Positions 52,301 through 62,870 of a stretch of 64,000 bases of DNA are shown in pieces; within the stretch, counting starts at the first letter, position 1, and each line of letters starts with the position of its first letter. The notes beneath the pieces are model-generated. The model was not told the DNA's origin, did no database searches, and saw only the letters and a list, made by a program, of their open reading frames with translations. A program made the position numbers and the translations under genes. Location of the stretch: contig OY759219.1 in the NCBI GenBank assembly GCA_963662175.1, positions 32,592,908 through 32,656,907 of the forward strand, written 5' to 3'. The stretch is from Aradus depressus (taxonomy: Eukaryota > Arthropoda > Insecta > Hemiptera > Aradidae).

Positions 52301-55300
52301 GAGTACCTGACATCGTACAGGCTCGGCACCGCTTAACGTCCCATCCGAAGGACGACTTACATAAGTTTATTTGATCTCCCAGATAAAATAAACTAAGAGC
52401 TTCGGCCGGGTTTCGAACCCACGATTTTTAGCTCAGTAAGCATCCTAAATATTTAAGAACATAAAAGTTATAGGAATGTTTTTTCTATGAGATCCTAATG
52501 TTCTTCTATGATACTTATTCGGGCGCCACCCTGAATAATGTGTGCCAAAATCAACTGTGAAAACATTAAACAATAAAAACAATTACCATGTGATGTTTTG
52601 TTAATGTAGAAAAACTCGATTTGGCTGTTATCTTAATAAATCCCTGGGACATATTGGAGAAGTGGAAATTCCTTTTCAATTTAATTCCATTTTCGTTATG
52701 AGCAATTACCCACTCAGCATCAGTAAAACTTGAAGGATTAAATTTAACTAAAATGAAAATATAATATACAATTAAATAACATATTGAGGACGTTTTAAAT
52801 AAAGTATTATAGTATATAAGTATATATGAGGAGTTTGGAGCCAGAGCGGAGTGGTTGAAACTGAACAGGAAGAAAATGGCAATTGAAAATTGAGTACATT
52901 TTGTCATCTCCATAAATGGGCCCCAAATATTTATATATATTTGAAATTTTAGAATAGTATTAGATGAGTGATCCCTTTTTGTGTTCTATAAGGTTTTTGA
53001 AGGCCGTATGATCCATTGTTACTTTGAAAATATATGCACGAAATACTTGTGGACTAAACTTAAAGTGCTGCTATCTATCACTGAAGTGAAGAAACTAAGT
53101 GATCCACACTGGTTTTGAAAAAAGGGAACCTATGCCAACATCAGGATGGTAATAACTCATTTTCCGAAAAATTGTGGGTTGGTCCGCTCTGGCTCCAAAC
53201 TCCTCATATAAAATGTGCTTTTCAGTTTCCGCTACAACTTTTATTTGAAGAGAATTTTAATTAAATCATTAATTAATGAAATATCAGATACAATACACTT
53301 AAGCCCCAAAGTAAAGTAGACATATATTATATTCATATCAAATGTCAAGTTCATTGCCTCGATCGTTTCTGAATTAGATTGCTCACAAAGTTCCATTTAA
53401 ATACATCATCATGAAAGTAAATAGAAATAAGATTTAAGTAAATAGAAATAAGATTAATACATAGATTCGGCCATCTTGTTCCAGAGCTGTTATTTTCCTT
53501 CCTCCACTATATTTTGGAGCGACTGTACATCCGTTCCTGGCCATTTTGACTGGGTAATAGGGGTGTAAAACTATCGAGAGTTTTTGAAACTATCGATAAT
53601 ACTATCGAACTATTTTTTCAAGCAGAAGTGACATCCAGTCACTCTATGCTCATGTATATGTACACATGTACCCTGTAAGTAATTTAAGGAAAACAAATAC
53701 ACAAGATGTCGTCCGTATGTAAGTAGGTACCTATATTTATTTTAGTAGCAAAAAAGTTCAACAACAATACGTACTTCAACGGATCAGATCGGTTCGTTAA
53801 CGCAATCAGAACTAAACTTCAATTGCTATATTGACTAGATGAGTTTCCATTGTTAGGTACTAACAAAAAATATCACATCAAAAACGAACAACTAAACTTA
53901 AACACTAGAACATCAGAAATCTCAACAAAATAAAATAAAACAAAAAACCAACAAGTGAGCCTTCAAATTGGAAGTGTTCAAGGAAGTTCTGTATTCGGCA
54001 CTGCACAAACGACATTTAGTCAGTTTTTTTGGACCCACATTCTTATCAAAGTAACTCCACACATCGGACTTCCGTTTACGACTCATTTTTCAGTTCAAAA
54101 CAACAAAGCACGCTACAAGAACAGTAAATGTAACCTTCCATCGATTCAGTGGGTCCCAGAAATACAAAGTCCTTAAACTATCTATAGTTTAACGCCGATA
54201 GTTTAACGTCAACTATCGATAGTTTTACATCCCTACTGGGTAAGGGAAAATGAGTAAAAGACAGACAAAAAACTCACTGATACCAGCTGCTTGTTCAACT
54301 CCCTTCGTTTCTGACTTGGGCCTTGTTTCTTTCGAATCTAAAAAGTCGAAAAGAAAATATATTAATCGTAGAAATTCTTATTTTAGGAAAAGGTGAACAT
54401 AATGAAGTATGATACAGTCACAGACAGACAAAGGCTTCAAACCTATAACTATACTATAATATTTGCGTCGGGGGTTAAAAACAATACACTTTTAGTTGGT
54501 AAAACTAAATAAAAAAATAAAACAATATATTGTACCAGCACTAGATGTTTCTTTAAAGGACTTGAAAATGTCGTATCCCTCGTCTTCTTCTTTTATGTGT
54601 GGTTTGTCAAGAACAGCGACTGCGTTTCTCTTTTTCACGGGAGCCGATCTAGCTCTGGGACCTTTTCGTTCTGTCTCATTCCTCTTTCGTCCATTCTGAG
54701 TCTCTAATCTCTCCTCTATTATCAAATCCTCTCTTCTTCCTGACTCCTTATTCGCCTTGTTCAATGGACCTGCAGTCGTCTGTCTACGAACATTTCTTTT
54801 CATCACTGTAGTTTTAACTGTTTTTTTATTTTGAGCTTTAATATTGTCTTCTTCTCCTTCACAAACATCTTCTAAAACAGTATTTTTACTACTAGCTTTC
54901 CTCTGGGTAGCCTTACTAGGTTTTTGATTTACTTTATTTATTATTTTTTCTAATTCAATTTTTTTGGCCGTTTTGTTTTTAAGAATATCTGCAAAAAAAA
55001 TAAATAAATTTACAAAAAATACTTTACACAGAAACAACAATAACGTTCATTGTAGTTAATGTATCGGCATGAAATTTATTAAAGTCCCTGAATAAGACAC
55101 CTATTATATTTTCAACCAAATTGATAGATTGGTTTCAGAGTGTGTGTGAGAGAGAGAAAGAGAGAGAGAGAGAGCGCAACAATTTAGTTGTTAATTTATG
55201 CTGGGGAGGTACATTGCCAGTGATTCACAAGCTGATTTTTACGATTTTTTTTTTATATGTGAAAACAACATGGTTTCAGTAAAAGAAAAGACGTTAAGAA

Positions 55301-58300
55301 CGAAAAGATCGTGAGTATTTAGAGATAAAAACGTTGCTAGCTATCCTTCTAGCAATAGGACAAAGCTCATTCCACAACGCTCTCTAAAATTAACTTAATA
55401 AACTTTAATTAAACATTCCACAACGCTCTCTAAAATTAACTTAATAAACTTTAATTAAAGTTTTAAGTCTTATCCCGAAAGATAGAGAGACATAAACACC
55501 AACTAAGTATGTAAAAATAGAAATAAGAAAACCAGTCATCACGAACTTTCAATCGCACTGTACGAGCGCGCCCGTACGTGGTATTTTGTGGAAGAGCCAC
55601 ACTCAATGGGCCAAAGGGCGGCATGTGGCTTGCAAGCATAATATTTCAAAGGTTAGGTTTTATGATTCATGCCCGGGCTTTAACTACGAGGTCATATCGT
55701 CTACTACCAGAGCGCTCTTTCGTCACTCTGGTGGACATGAGCCCGACTCTACTGTGGTAGTCCTAAATTTTGCCTACCCAATTTTTTTGTTCACCTAGGT
55801 CAGGGGTCTTTAACGAGTACCTGACATCGTACAGGCTCGGGACCATCGCTAAAACAGTCAAAATTATCCGCAAATACGAGCATTGCTTTAGGAAAGCTAG
55901 TAAAAAAACACCTCAACGATCGAAATTTCACATTTTTCTAACCCCCAACTAGTGATTAGCCAGTTTATTCACCCGCCTTCCAATCACCGATAGATAATAA
56001 ACGAAATACAAATTAATTTGGTGAATTGAGCAGTACAAGTTAAAAAAACAATACTAGAAATACTATTTAGTTATTCTGATTCATATCCGGGATTTTAACT
56101 ACAAGGTCATATCGCCTACTACCAGAGCGCTCTTTTTTATTCATCTTGGGTAGGGGGTCTTTAACGAGTACTTGACAGCGTACAGGCTCAGGGCCATCGC
56201 TTAACGTCCTAACCGAAGGACGGCGTGCTTAATTTTTTATTTTTGCTTCTCAGAAAAATAACCTGAGAGCCTCGGCCGGGTTACGAATCGGCGACCTAGA
56301 AATATTATAAGCTCTCTCCTCTAAATACACTAAACTAAGTAAGAAAACAGATAATTGTTCACCTTTTAATGAGAGGTTAAACAAATTATCAGAAATACTT
56401 AAGTGGGGTGTAGCATTTTCATTTTCATCATCACTAGTGGCAACAACTGAAACAAGAGGAATTACAAGAATCAATAATTTGGTTCGTCCATTGTTTTATT
56501 TACAGTCGACTCTCGGATAACAGTCGTCACTCGATATAACAAAATGAAGCCCTGGTCACTTGACAAAAACTCGAATAGCGAAAAAAAAACAATACATTTC
56601 TGTACACTCAATATAACGAATCGATTTTTAAGGTATTTTGGTTTAAAACACGCGGTATTACGAAGAAGGAACGTATAAACACGATATATCACGAAGCCAA
56701 AAAAATGATCACCATCATTTATGTACATAAAAGTTTCCTTTATTTGCATCATTCCTTTTACAACGAAGATTGTGAAGAAGAGGACTCAGACTCGGAAGTA
56801 AGAACTGATTAAGAAAACATTTATTTCATACTTTAGTTACCATAAGCCACTCGTGTCATTTGTTGAAATTAAAAACATGGAGTTTGAATAATAAAATATA
56901 AAATAATTTTTAAACTTGGTACCAATATTATAATAAATAAACCCTATAATTATCCCACTCCTGATACTGCATTCGTCTCATTCTCTCGCAGTTTCGTTTT
57001 CTGAAGGTTTCACTTCTAACGCGTGTGAACTGCACACATATGTTTTTTTTAACAAAAAGTAATTTTTTCTTTTTTTAACTTTTTGAAAAAATACAACCCC
57101 TATTAATCCCTCTCGATATTACGAACTCTTATTATAGCAAAAACTCGATAATATGAATTTTTTCTTATGCCCTGTAGTTGAGGTAAGGGTAATTTATAAA
57201 TACAGAACTTTATACATTAAAAAAATATATTAAACGTATAAATTACACAATTCTTTTAACGAAGACAAACACGAACATTCCAACACAATGACAATATATA
57301 TATATAAGTAATAATAGACATATGGCTAATACTACAAGGGTCATCATGAGAGTGACGTCACATATTTTAATTTATTGCAACATGCCCCTGGAGTTTCGTT
57401 ATATCGAGAGTCGACTGTATTTTAAAAAGCTCTTTTCATCCCAAATTTCATAAGAAAACAAATGTCTTTGTTTTATAGACTGTCAACTTTTTGTGCGGCA
57501 TTAATTAAAATACATTACATTATCCTTGTATATCCAGATAGTAAACATAACAAATAAAAAAAATGTAAATAAATTCACCTAAGGGTGCAAATGATGGTCT
57601 ATTCGATTCTCGACGTGGTGCGGAACTTGTCGAAGGAGCAATCGGCCGAGGAACACCTGGTTCAAATAAAACATTAATACAAAGAAAAATATAATAAAAA
57701 AACATTAGAGGCATGAGCTTGCGTAGCAACACACAATGAAGGGTTCAGAGGATTTCATTTTTTAGAACTACGTTTTTCCCCGCGCTGGGTAGGGGGTAAA
57801 ATCAACATGGATGCAACGAAAACACGTCACACTTTGAACGTTTATATCTTCGAAACTAATAATCGTAAAGTAATAAATACATCATAACAGAACAAGTTCT
57901 AACCCTTCGATAAAGTAGCCTCTGAAGTTAAGCTAAATTTCGAGCGATTTGTGCTTCACTGAACGCCGTTTTAAAGTTGATAAGTTAGGAATAAATAATG
58001 ATAGCGATAACCTGAGCCCTGCAATACGCGGCTGACGGACAAAGCTAACGGACGGATGTGATAAAATAAGTAAAAACAAAGTACTTTTTTGATTTTTAAA
58101 TTGTTTAATTACACAAAAATATATACATAAAAGTGTACCGGTTTCGGCTTAAGATCTTTTTTGAAAGTTACTTTTGAAACTTATGCTGACGATGGTGTAC
58201 ACCGAAACCGATAGATACACTTTATGTATATTTTCGTGGAATTAGACAATATCAAAGTTAAACAAGTTCTTTGTTCTTATTAATTTTACTACTGAAGTTA

Positions 58301-61300
58301 CAACCGGTCTCAAATCAAAGACACCCTTCCTCCATCATAATATATAACATAGGTATTCATATACAATATATTTATACATCACTTTTCCCATTTATTTTTT
58401 TTGTCTTCTCAAAAATTACATTATTTTATTACATTCGTTTCGGGAAGCACTTTCATCATCTATAATTCATGTGATCTTTATGTTAACTATTCCCTCTGTC
58501 AATCAGAATCTTACTTTTATAGAACATATTTATTGAGTCGTTTTCTATATCTAAACAAAACAGTTTTGACTGAATGTTTAAATATAGAAGTCGACTCAAT
58601 AAATATGTAAAATTAAGATTCTGATGACTGATAGAGGTTAGGTTAGGTTTTATGACTCATGCCCGGGCTTTAACTATGAGGTCATATCGCCGACTACCAG
58701 AGCGCTCTTTCGTCACTCTGGTGGACATGAGCCCGACTCTGCTATAGGAGTCCTAAATTTTGCCTACCCTAATTTTCTTTTATTCACCCCTATTTTAGGG
58801 GTCTTTAACGAGTACCTGACATCGTACAGGCTCGGGACCATCGCTTAACGTCCCATCCGAAGGACGGCGTGCTTAAGTTTATTTTACCTCCCAGATAAAA
58901 TAAACTAAGGGCCTTGATCGGGTTACGAACCCACGATCTTGAGCTCAGAAGACAAGCATGCATAACACTGAGTTACCGGCGCCCTCCACATGAATTACAT
59001 ATACTGATGAGTGCTTCTTCAAAGAGTATAATTGTTTTTTGAGGCTCCAAAATGGCATTTTCCCTAACATCTGCACTTTTTTCATAAAAATCGCTGACTT
59101 TTTCCGTTTTTTCCTGTCTTTAAGGTTTGTGCTTTGACGGCAGCCCTTATGGAGGGTAAAAATAACCTAACTATAATGGTACTTAACATAGTTTTGCAGA
59201 AATATTGTGAAAGCCTTAATAAAAAAATGAAGAAAAACGCCAATATAAAATATGGGAGTACTTTCGGTATTGCTACCATCTTCAGCCATGACTTAACCAA
59301 TGTTCCTTTAAATAGTATTGAACTGCCAACCCAATTCTTGTCTTAGTTAGTATAAAGTCTGACTGGGTTTGTCTCTTACTTCGTACCATCTTTTGATTTC
59401 CAGTTTCAGCCATTCCAGTTTCGCTCGTTTCACTGCTCTATTCGCTTCTTTGCTTTTGTTCCTCGTGGTAATCCTGATATAGTTGGGTATGACTTGTTCT
59501 TTTAAACACTGTTTATTGAACTGTTGGCTTTGGTGAACTTCACACTTAAATTGTTAAATAACACTGCATTATCTGCCCGACATGCATTCATAATGATACC
59601 ATTTTTTGCATAGATATTTGCAGTATTTGTTAAATCATGGCTGAAGATGGTAGAAATACCGAAAGTACTCACTCCCATATTTTATATATACATATTTTGT
59701 GAACTAACAATATTTTGTTAGTTCATACGTTTTTCTTCACCATTTACCCAACTATAAGTTAGAAATATAAACTCACCAGCGTTTTTTCTTATCGGAATCA
59801 AATCAATACTCGGAGGAAGATTGAATCTTAAAAATAAATAAAAAACAAAAAGTTACGTTTAATAACATACCAACAATAAAATCATTATAAATAATTATAT
59901 ATTAAGGAGGAATGGAATATTACGATGAATAATTACATATAGTGAATATTTGTGCAACTGTTAGTCAGCCAGTCAGACTCATCCCGCGCAAGCCGCAATG
60001 AATGACATAGGTAACTGGTGCTGCTCCAGTAAGCTGGGCCTCTCACCTCGGCTTTACTGATGAGAGGAAAACCTAATGCCCGACACCCCCAGGAGAACTA
60101 GGGGTATGTTGGGAGTCTGGCTATGGGATTGCGCTGGACCTCAAAATTACAATCCCATGTTGTTGCCATTAAGGAAAAGACAAGAGCCACTTACAATGTC
60201 GCTAGCTAATGGGACCTCGGCTTCTCCGCTTATAGGACAGATTACACCGAAGTATTAGTGGCTGGAGCACTGGCACTGCCGCCGACTGGTGGCATCGCCA
60301 CAAGAAACGGCAGCGCGAATTTCTGGTGTAAGCCTGTTTCTAATGCTGCGCTAGAAGTGCACGCTTGAGCCTCCCCCAGAGACTCGGTCTTGAATGATAC
60401 TGTCGATATCTAGGGAGCAGATGTTTATGAGCCTTAGCCATATCAGCAGTTCATTGATTGGGGGGGGGGGGGGGGGGGGGGATGGAATGATATTCAGAGG
60501 GGGCATGAATGGCTCAAACATATAAAATAATTTAAAAAATGGAATCAAACTTAATGCGGTAATTATAAGTTAGGTTGGCAACTGTGTCATATGGCGTTGC
60601 CATTCTCGTTACCAACTGTTCATGCTTATTGTCATTGTTTGTGTTGTTTCAATAGTTAATTTTTGTAATGTGATTATATTAAGATCTAACAATAAAGGAC
60701 TTTAGAATAAAAAACTATTATTTATTTGAATCTGAGGAGCGTAGGGACTACAAGGGGGCCTGAACACAAAAAGGTTTGAAAACCACTGATCCAAGCAGAA
60801 GCGTCGCAAGGACATTGTCCAAGAATGGGGATATTGAGAAAATGGCAACAACGTTAGTCACGAAGACCGGACGACTTACAAATCCTTCCTGGGCGTCCAA
60901 GTAAGCGTCGACTCTACGTGAGTACAGCCTGATATCAGATTACTGAGATTTTGTTAATAATAAAATGATTTGTTAATAATAAAAAAAAGTGGATATCTCT
61001 TACCTCTTTTCAATGTGATTCAGTTCCCGAAACGGCTTTCTATCTTGCAATATATTAAACCTACAAAATAAATATAATTAGTTTATCAGAAAACATTATT
61101 TTCTTCTTGAAATGAAGCAATTAATTTTTTTGTTAATAACATTATTGATGGCATAATGTACATACATACATTTTTTTTTTTTAGTTCACCGCCTATTATG
61201 TGAGAAAAAGTGCTTAGATAAAAGTAGGGACAAAACGAAAATCTCAGACATATTAGGTAAATCGTCGATAAAAGAAGGATACAATATAGGTTTAGAACTG

Positions 61301-62120
61301 TCGGCGTCATAAAGTGCTGAGATAAAAGTAGGGACAAAACGAAAATCTCAGACAAATTAGGTAAATCGTCGATAAAAGAAGGATACAATATAGGTTTTAG
61401 AACTGTCGGCGTCATAAAGTGCTTAGATAAAAGTAGGGACAAAACGAAAATCTCAGACATATTAGGTAAATCGTCGATAAAAGAAGGATACAATATAGGT
61501 TTAGAACTGTCGGCGTCATAAAGTGCTGAGATAAAAGTAGGGACAAAACGAAAATCTCAGACAAATTAGGTAAATCGTCGATAAAAGAAGGATACAATAT
61601 AGGTTTTAGAACTGTCGGCGTCATAAAGTGCTTGGATAAAAGTAGGGACAAAACGAAATTGAGAAGAGTACAGTGCGCGACGTGCAACCAATTGTTGACT
61701 GGCCGACGTTCTAAAGAACATACGACTGAAACTAGGAACCGAGCGAGACATCCGGTCCACTCTCGCGACCCACATTATCGAAAATAGTCTTACTTTTGAC
61801 CCAACTGAAAGTATCATATACCTCAATCCTTCCTCAAAAAGCAGGTTACTTAATAGTTTTAATTAATTGATGTATTTTTTTTATACGGTTTAATTCATTT
61901 TGATTATTATGATTTTGTTATCCCCAGCATATGAGATAAATAATTAATTCTAAGGAATTTACTCATTATCCATTGTCAAACGAGGAATCTCTGGTAAAGG
62001 CGTTTTGTCGAAAAAATTGTTCAATTTGCTGATTTTTCTTTTCTTATGAACCGGAGTGCTTGTGACAAAATCAGGTTGCAGCTGGCTTTCCATTTTCATT
62101 TTGATGGTAATCTGCGGCTC
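49366..62120 (-). CDS. CENP-C-like protein with Mif2 cupin domain
   Basis: Ten minus-strand exons join in frame: 61963-62120, 61004-61060, 59777-59826, 57579-57656, 56363-56446, 54536-54988, 54278-54337, 52587-52747, 51393-51483 and 49366-49445 (1272 nt, 423 codons plus stop). All junctions are GT-AG with matching phases. The first exon follows an acceptor but has ATG codons at 62099 and 62093, so the start is either there or outside the window. The N-terminal part is basic and disordered. Exon 6 is Lys/Arg/Glu-rich. The last three exons form a cupin fold: LKRNFHFSNMSQGFIKI, then VIHISEGRGMVHYGGV, ITGEVLTIPLG, TYFRIFNSGTKKELILSFI. This order matches the C-terminal dimerisation cupin of CENP-C/Mif2, a kinetochore scaffold. 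The signature box (R-x-S-x-R-x3-P-x2-YW type) that should precede the cupin is not seen in any exon. Introns are packed with mobile elements. Confidence 0.7.
49538..49835. repeat. TACTTCCCCAG MITE family, fragments
   Basis: GTGTACTTCTTCAGTTCGAA, then CTCTCTCTAAAATCAATCTA, matching the end region of the 50756 and 47268 copies. It lies downstream of the CENP-C-like stop region's first intron boundary. Confidence 0.45.
50320..50548. mobile_element. Penelope-type terminal-repeat fold-back in CENP-C-like intron
   Basis: Starts GCAGAGATATTGTGAAACAC like the 15311 and 59197 copies. The arms contain AACGAATGTTTAAAAAAAAT and the inverted TTTTTTTTAAACATTCGTTG. A hammerhead-like motif lies on the minus strand at 50413-50454, with a mutated stem II. 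Confidence 0.65.
50752..50948. mobile_element. TACTTCCCCAG MITE, short form
   Basis: ACTTCCCCAGAACGATGATC on the left and GTCATTCTGGGGAAGTACAG on the right, with CGCTCTCCCTCTAAAGCCAA inside. 197 bp and non-coding. Confidence 0.65.
50949..51370. other. Intron segment, GC-richer, unassigned
   Basis: A 93-codon plus frame (50985-51266) and its minus shadow show no motif. The base composition resembles a mobile-element fragment, but no family was recognised. Confidence 0.3.
51865..51999. repeat. Two adjacent long palindromes at a SINE head-to-head junction
   Basis: 51865-51939 is palindromic with 36-bp arms (GTAGGGATTTGGTTGGTAGA outward). 51941-51999 is a second palindrome made of two facing SINE heads (GGCGCCGGTAGCTCAGTGGT) around TATATATA. 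Confidence 0.9.
51975..52172 (+). mobile_element. SINE family 1, 3'-truncated
   Basis: Head GAGGGCGCCGGTAGCTCAGT, diverged body with GTCGTTCGGTTGGG, breaking off at CATAGTAGAGTC, where an inverted SINE joins. Confidence 0.8.
52173..52446 (-). mobile_element. SINE family 1, tail-to-tail with the preceding copy
   Basis: Reverse body from ATATCGCCTACTACCAG to TTTCGAACCCACGATTTTTA. It is joined directly to the previous copy, so the pair forms an inverted repeat. Confidence 0.8.
52823..53210. mobile_element. MITE with 28-bp perfect inverted ends
   Basis: TATATGAGGAGTTTGGAGCC and eight more bases at 52823-52850 are inverted exactly at 53183-53210. 388 bp, non-coding, in a CENP-C-like intron. Confidence 0.75.
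53558..54235 (-). mobile_element. hAT element with BED zinc finger remnant
   Basis: Ends TAGGGGTGTAAAACTATCGA and the inverted TATCGATAGTTTTACATCCC, plus TA. An exact 8-bp duplication, CTGGGTAA, lies at 53550-53557 and 54236-54243. On the minus strand, ATG at 54085 opens a BED finger: SDVWSYFDKNVG, KCRLCSAEY, then NLKAHLL. The frame fails before the catalytic domain. TATCGATA octamers recur near both ends. Confidence 0.85.
55036..55220. repeat. TACTTCCCCAG MITE fragment with a GA run
   Basis: AAGTCCCTGAATAAGACACC, then a GAGAGAGAAAGAGAGAGAGA microsatellite, then AATTTATGCTGGGGAGGTAC. The left end is missing. Confidence 0.5.
55362..55460. repeat. Direct duplication of about 44 bp
   Basis: ATTCCACAACGCTCTCTAAA and the following TTAACTTAATAAACTTTAAT occur twice in succession. 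Confidence 0.85.
55646..55855 (-). mobile_element. SINE family 1, head-truncated
   Basis: AGGTTAGGTTTTATGATTCA tail side, body to CGGGACCATCGCT, then non-SINE DNA. Confidence 0.8.
56078..56292 (-). mobile_element. SINE family 1, internally deleted
   Basis: GATTCATATCCGGGATTTTA through GCCTACTACCAGAGCGCTC to CCTCGGCCGGGTTACGAATC. It stops about 70 bp short of exon 56363-56446. Confidence 0.75.
56503..57417. mobile_element. Pogo-type element (CAGTCGACTCTCG ends, TA TSD)
   Basis: Left CAGTCGACTCTCGGATAACA and right complement CAGTCGACTCTCGATATAAC are inverted and each lies next to TA. Internal repeats of CTCGATATAAC-type sequence are present. The last codons of a transposase-like acidic tail (CEEEDSDSEV) may be present at 56770-56810, but no catalytic domain remains. 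It lies in a CENP-C-like intron. Confidence 0.7.
57733..58080. other. CENP-C-like intron, nothing recognised
   Basis: No frame or repeat terminus was recognised between the exon at 57579-57656 and the fold-back at 58085. Confidence 0.35.
58085..58262. mobile_element. Penelope-type terminal-repeat fold-back
   Basis: Arms include AAGTGTACCGGTTTCGGCTT and the inverted CACCGAAACCGATAGATACA. The plus strand at 58180-58215 has CTGACGATGGTGTACACCGA, a hammerhead-like core with a mutated stem III (ACCGAT). Confidence 0.6.
58499..58630. repeat. Fold-back repeat, relative of 26395
   Basis: TCAATCAGAATCTTACTTTT and an inverted AAGATTCTGATGACTGA enclose about 100 bp. The left flank matches the left flank of the hAT insertion at 25641. 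Confidence 0.65.
58636..58985 (-). mobile_element. SINE family 1, full length
   Basis: Plus-strand reading begins GGTTAGGTTAGGTTTTATGA (the tail is TTAGG-type in this orientation). It passes through a complete body and ends in the head complement GTTACCGGCGCCCTC. Confidence 0.88.
59190..59760. mobile_element. Penelope-type fold-back with two hammerhead-like motifs
   Basis: Starts GCAGAAATATTGTGAAAGCC. Minus-strand motif at 59250-59291 and plus-strand motif at 59635-59677 are inverted copies of CTGAAGATGGTAG...TACCGAAAGTACT. The spacer of about 340 bp between them is not coding as far as I can see. Confidence 0.65.
59940..60345 (+). repeat. GC-rich block, unassigned, possibly a LINE 5' region
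   Basis: Contains CTAATGCCCGACACCCCCAG and GGGATTGCGCTGGACCTCAA. Composition is unlike the flanks, and it is terminated by AT-rich DNA. I suspect the untranslated leader of a non-LTR element but cannot prove it. Confidence 0.3.
60461..60480. repeat. Poly-G tract
   Basis: An uninterrupted run of about 20 G. Exact length is likely variable and hard to sequence. Confidence 0.9.
60735..60788 (-). mobile_element. hAT-type terminus
   Basis: The minus strand reads CAGTGGTTTTCAAACCTTTT then GTGTTCAGGCCCCCTTGTAG, a Charlie-like hAT end. No matching left end with the duplication ATCCAAGC was found nearby. Confidence 0.45.
61205..61660. repeat. Minisatellite of 104/105-bp units in a 209-bp higher-order pattern
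   Basis: Unit starts (GTGCT) fall at 61210, 61314, 61419, 61523 and 61628. Units alternate between two types: TTAGAT...CATATT...GGTTTAG and TGAGAT...CAAATT...GGTTTTAG. It lies between the first two visible exons of the CENP-C-like gene. Confidence 0.9.
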
Positions 62121-62589
62121 CTAAAATGTAACGTAATGGTTATACAATACATAAGTATAGGAAACAAAAAAAATAGGGTTAGTCTGGGTGAATATAATAA
62201 CAATTATTATCATATTAAGTAAATAAAATATTATATAATATATTAAGTAAATGAAACAAACTTATTTTTTTGAAAAATATTGCCTATTCCACAAGACATG
62301 TATACATAAACTAACGGTTTCAGACAAATTTGCTGAGTGTGAATGAGTCATATAGGTACACCAGGTAAATAGGGAAGAGTTTGGACTTTAAATTAGGAAA
62401 TCCCCGTGTCTTTACAGTTAGGAATTTGTTTTGAGATATTTTCTTCTCCTTTTCAATAACATTGGTAAAACTGAAATTATTACATTCTAACAAAATGATA
62501 GCGTAAGAACATTAATGCAATTAAAACCAGAAGCTTTTCTAAACTTTAAAATAACTAAATGAATAAGTAGATTCTGACAAGGTTTGTCA
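62121..62589. other. Upstream of the first visible CENP-C-like exon
   Basis: 62228-62360 carries a partial Penelope-type arm (TGAAAAATATTGCCTATTCC, CTAACGGTTTCAGAC). No further CENP-C exon was recognised. Confidence 0.35.
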
Positions 62590-62870
62590 TTGGAAACATC
62601 AGGGTCACACATGAATACCTGCTGGTCGGTAGATCACAACCTGCCTGGGTGTATCTTATGTGGGGGACCCTCTCACAGTCAGCCCACCTGATAGAAGAGT
62701 GACATCAGCTGACAATATACCGACAGCGTCATCACACCCCCAACAATCTCTAAGAAATATTTATCAAAAATTCAACACATTTGCCAAAACATACTAGACT
62801 TCCTGAAAACAATAAATATCTACAGAGATATTTAATACTAGCTACCCGTTTTCCAGATATAGAAGATATA
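62590..62870 (+). mobile_element. Possible LINE ORF2 C-terminal remnant
   Basis: Broken frames give CWSVDHNLPGCILCGGPSH, reminiscent of the Cys motif near the end of LINE ORF2, then NIYQKFNTFAK. Several stops interrupt it. Weak call. Confidence 0.3.

Noticed and set aside
52750..53220. A missing CENP-C signature-box exon in this intron
   Set aside because: The segment is mostly a MITE with 28-bp inverted ends. No R-S-R-P-YW-like frame was found.
61086..61826. Minus-strand frames with repeated FIDDLPN...LSLLLS segments
   Set aside because: The repetition is the 104/105-bp minisatellite read in frame by chance. Frames change between units and there is no splice or start context.
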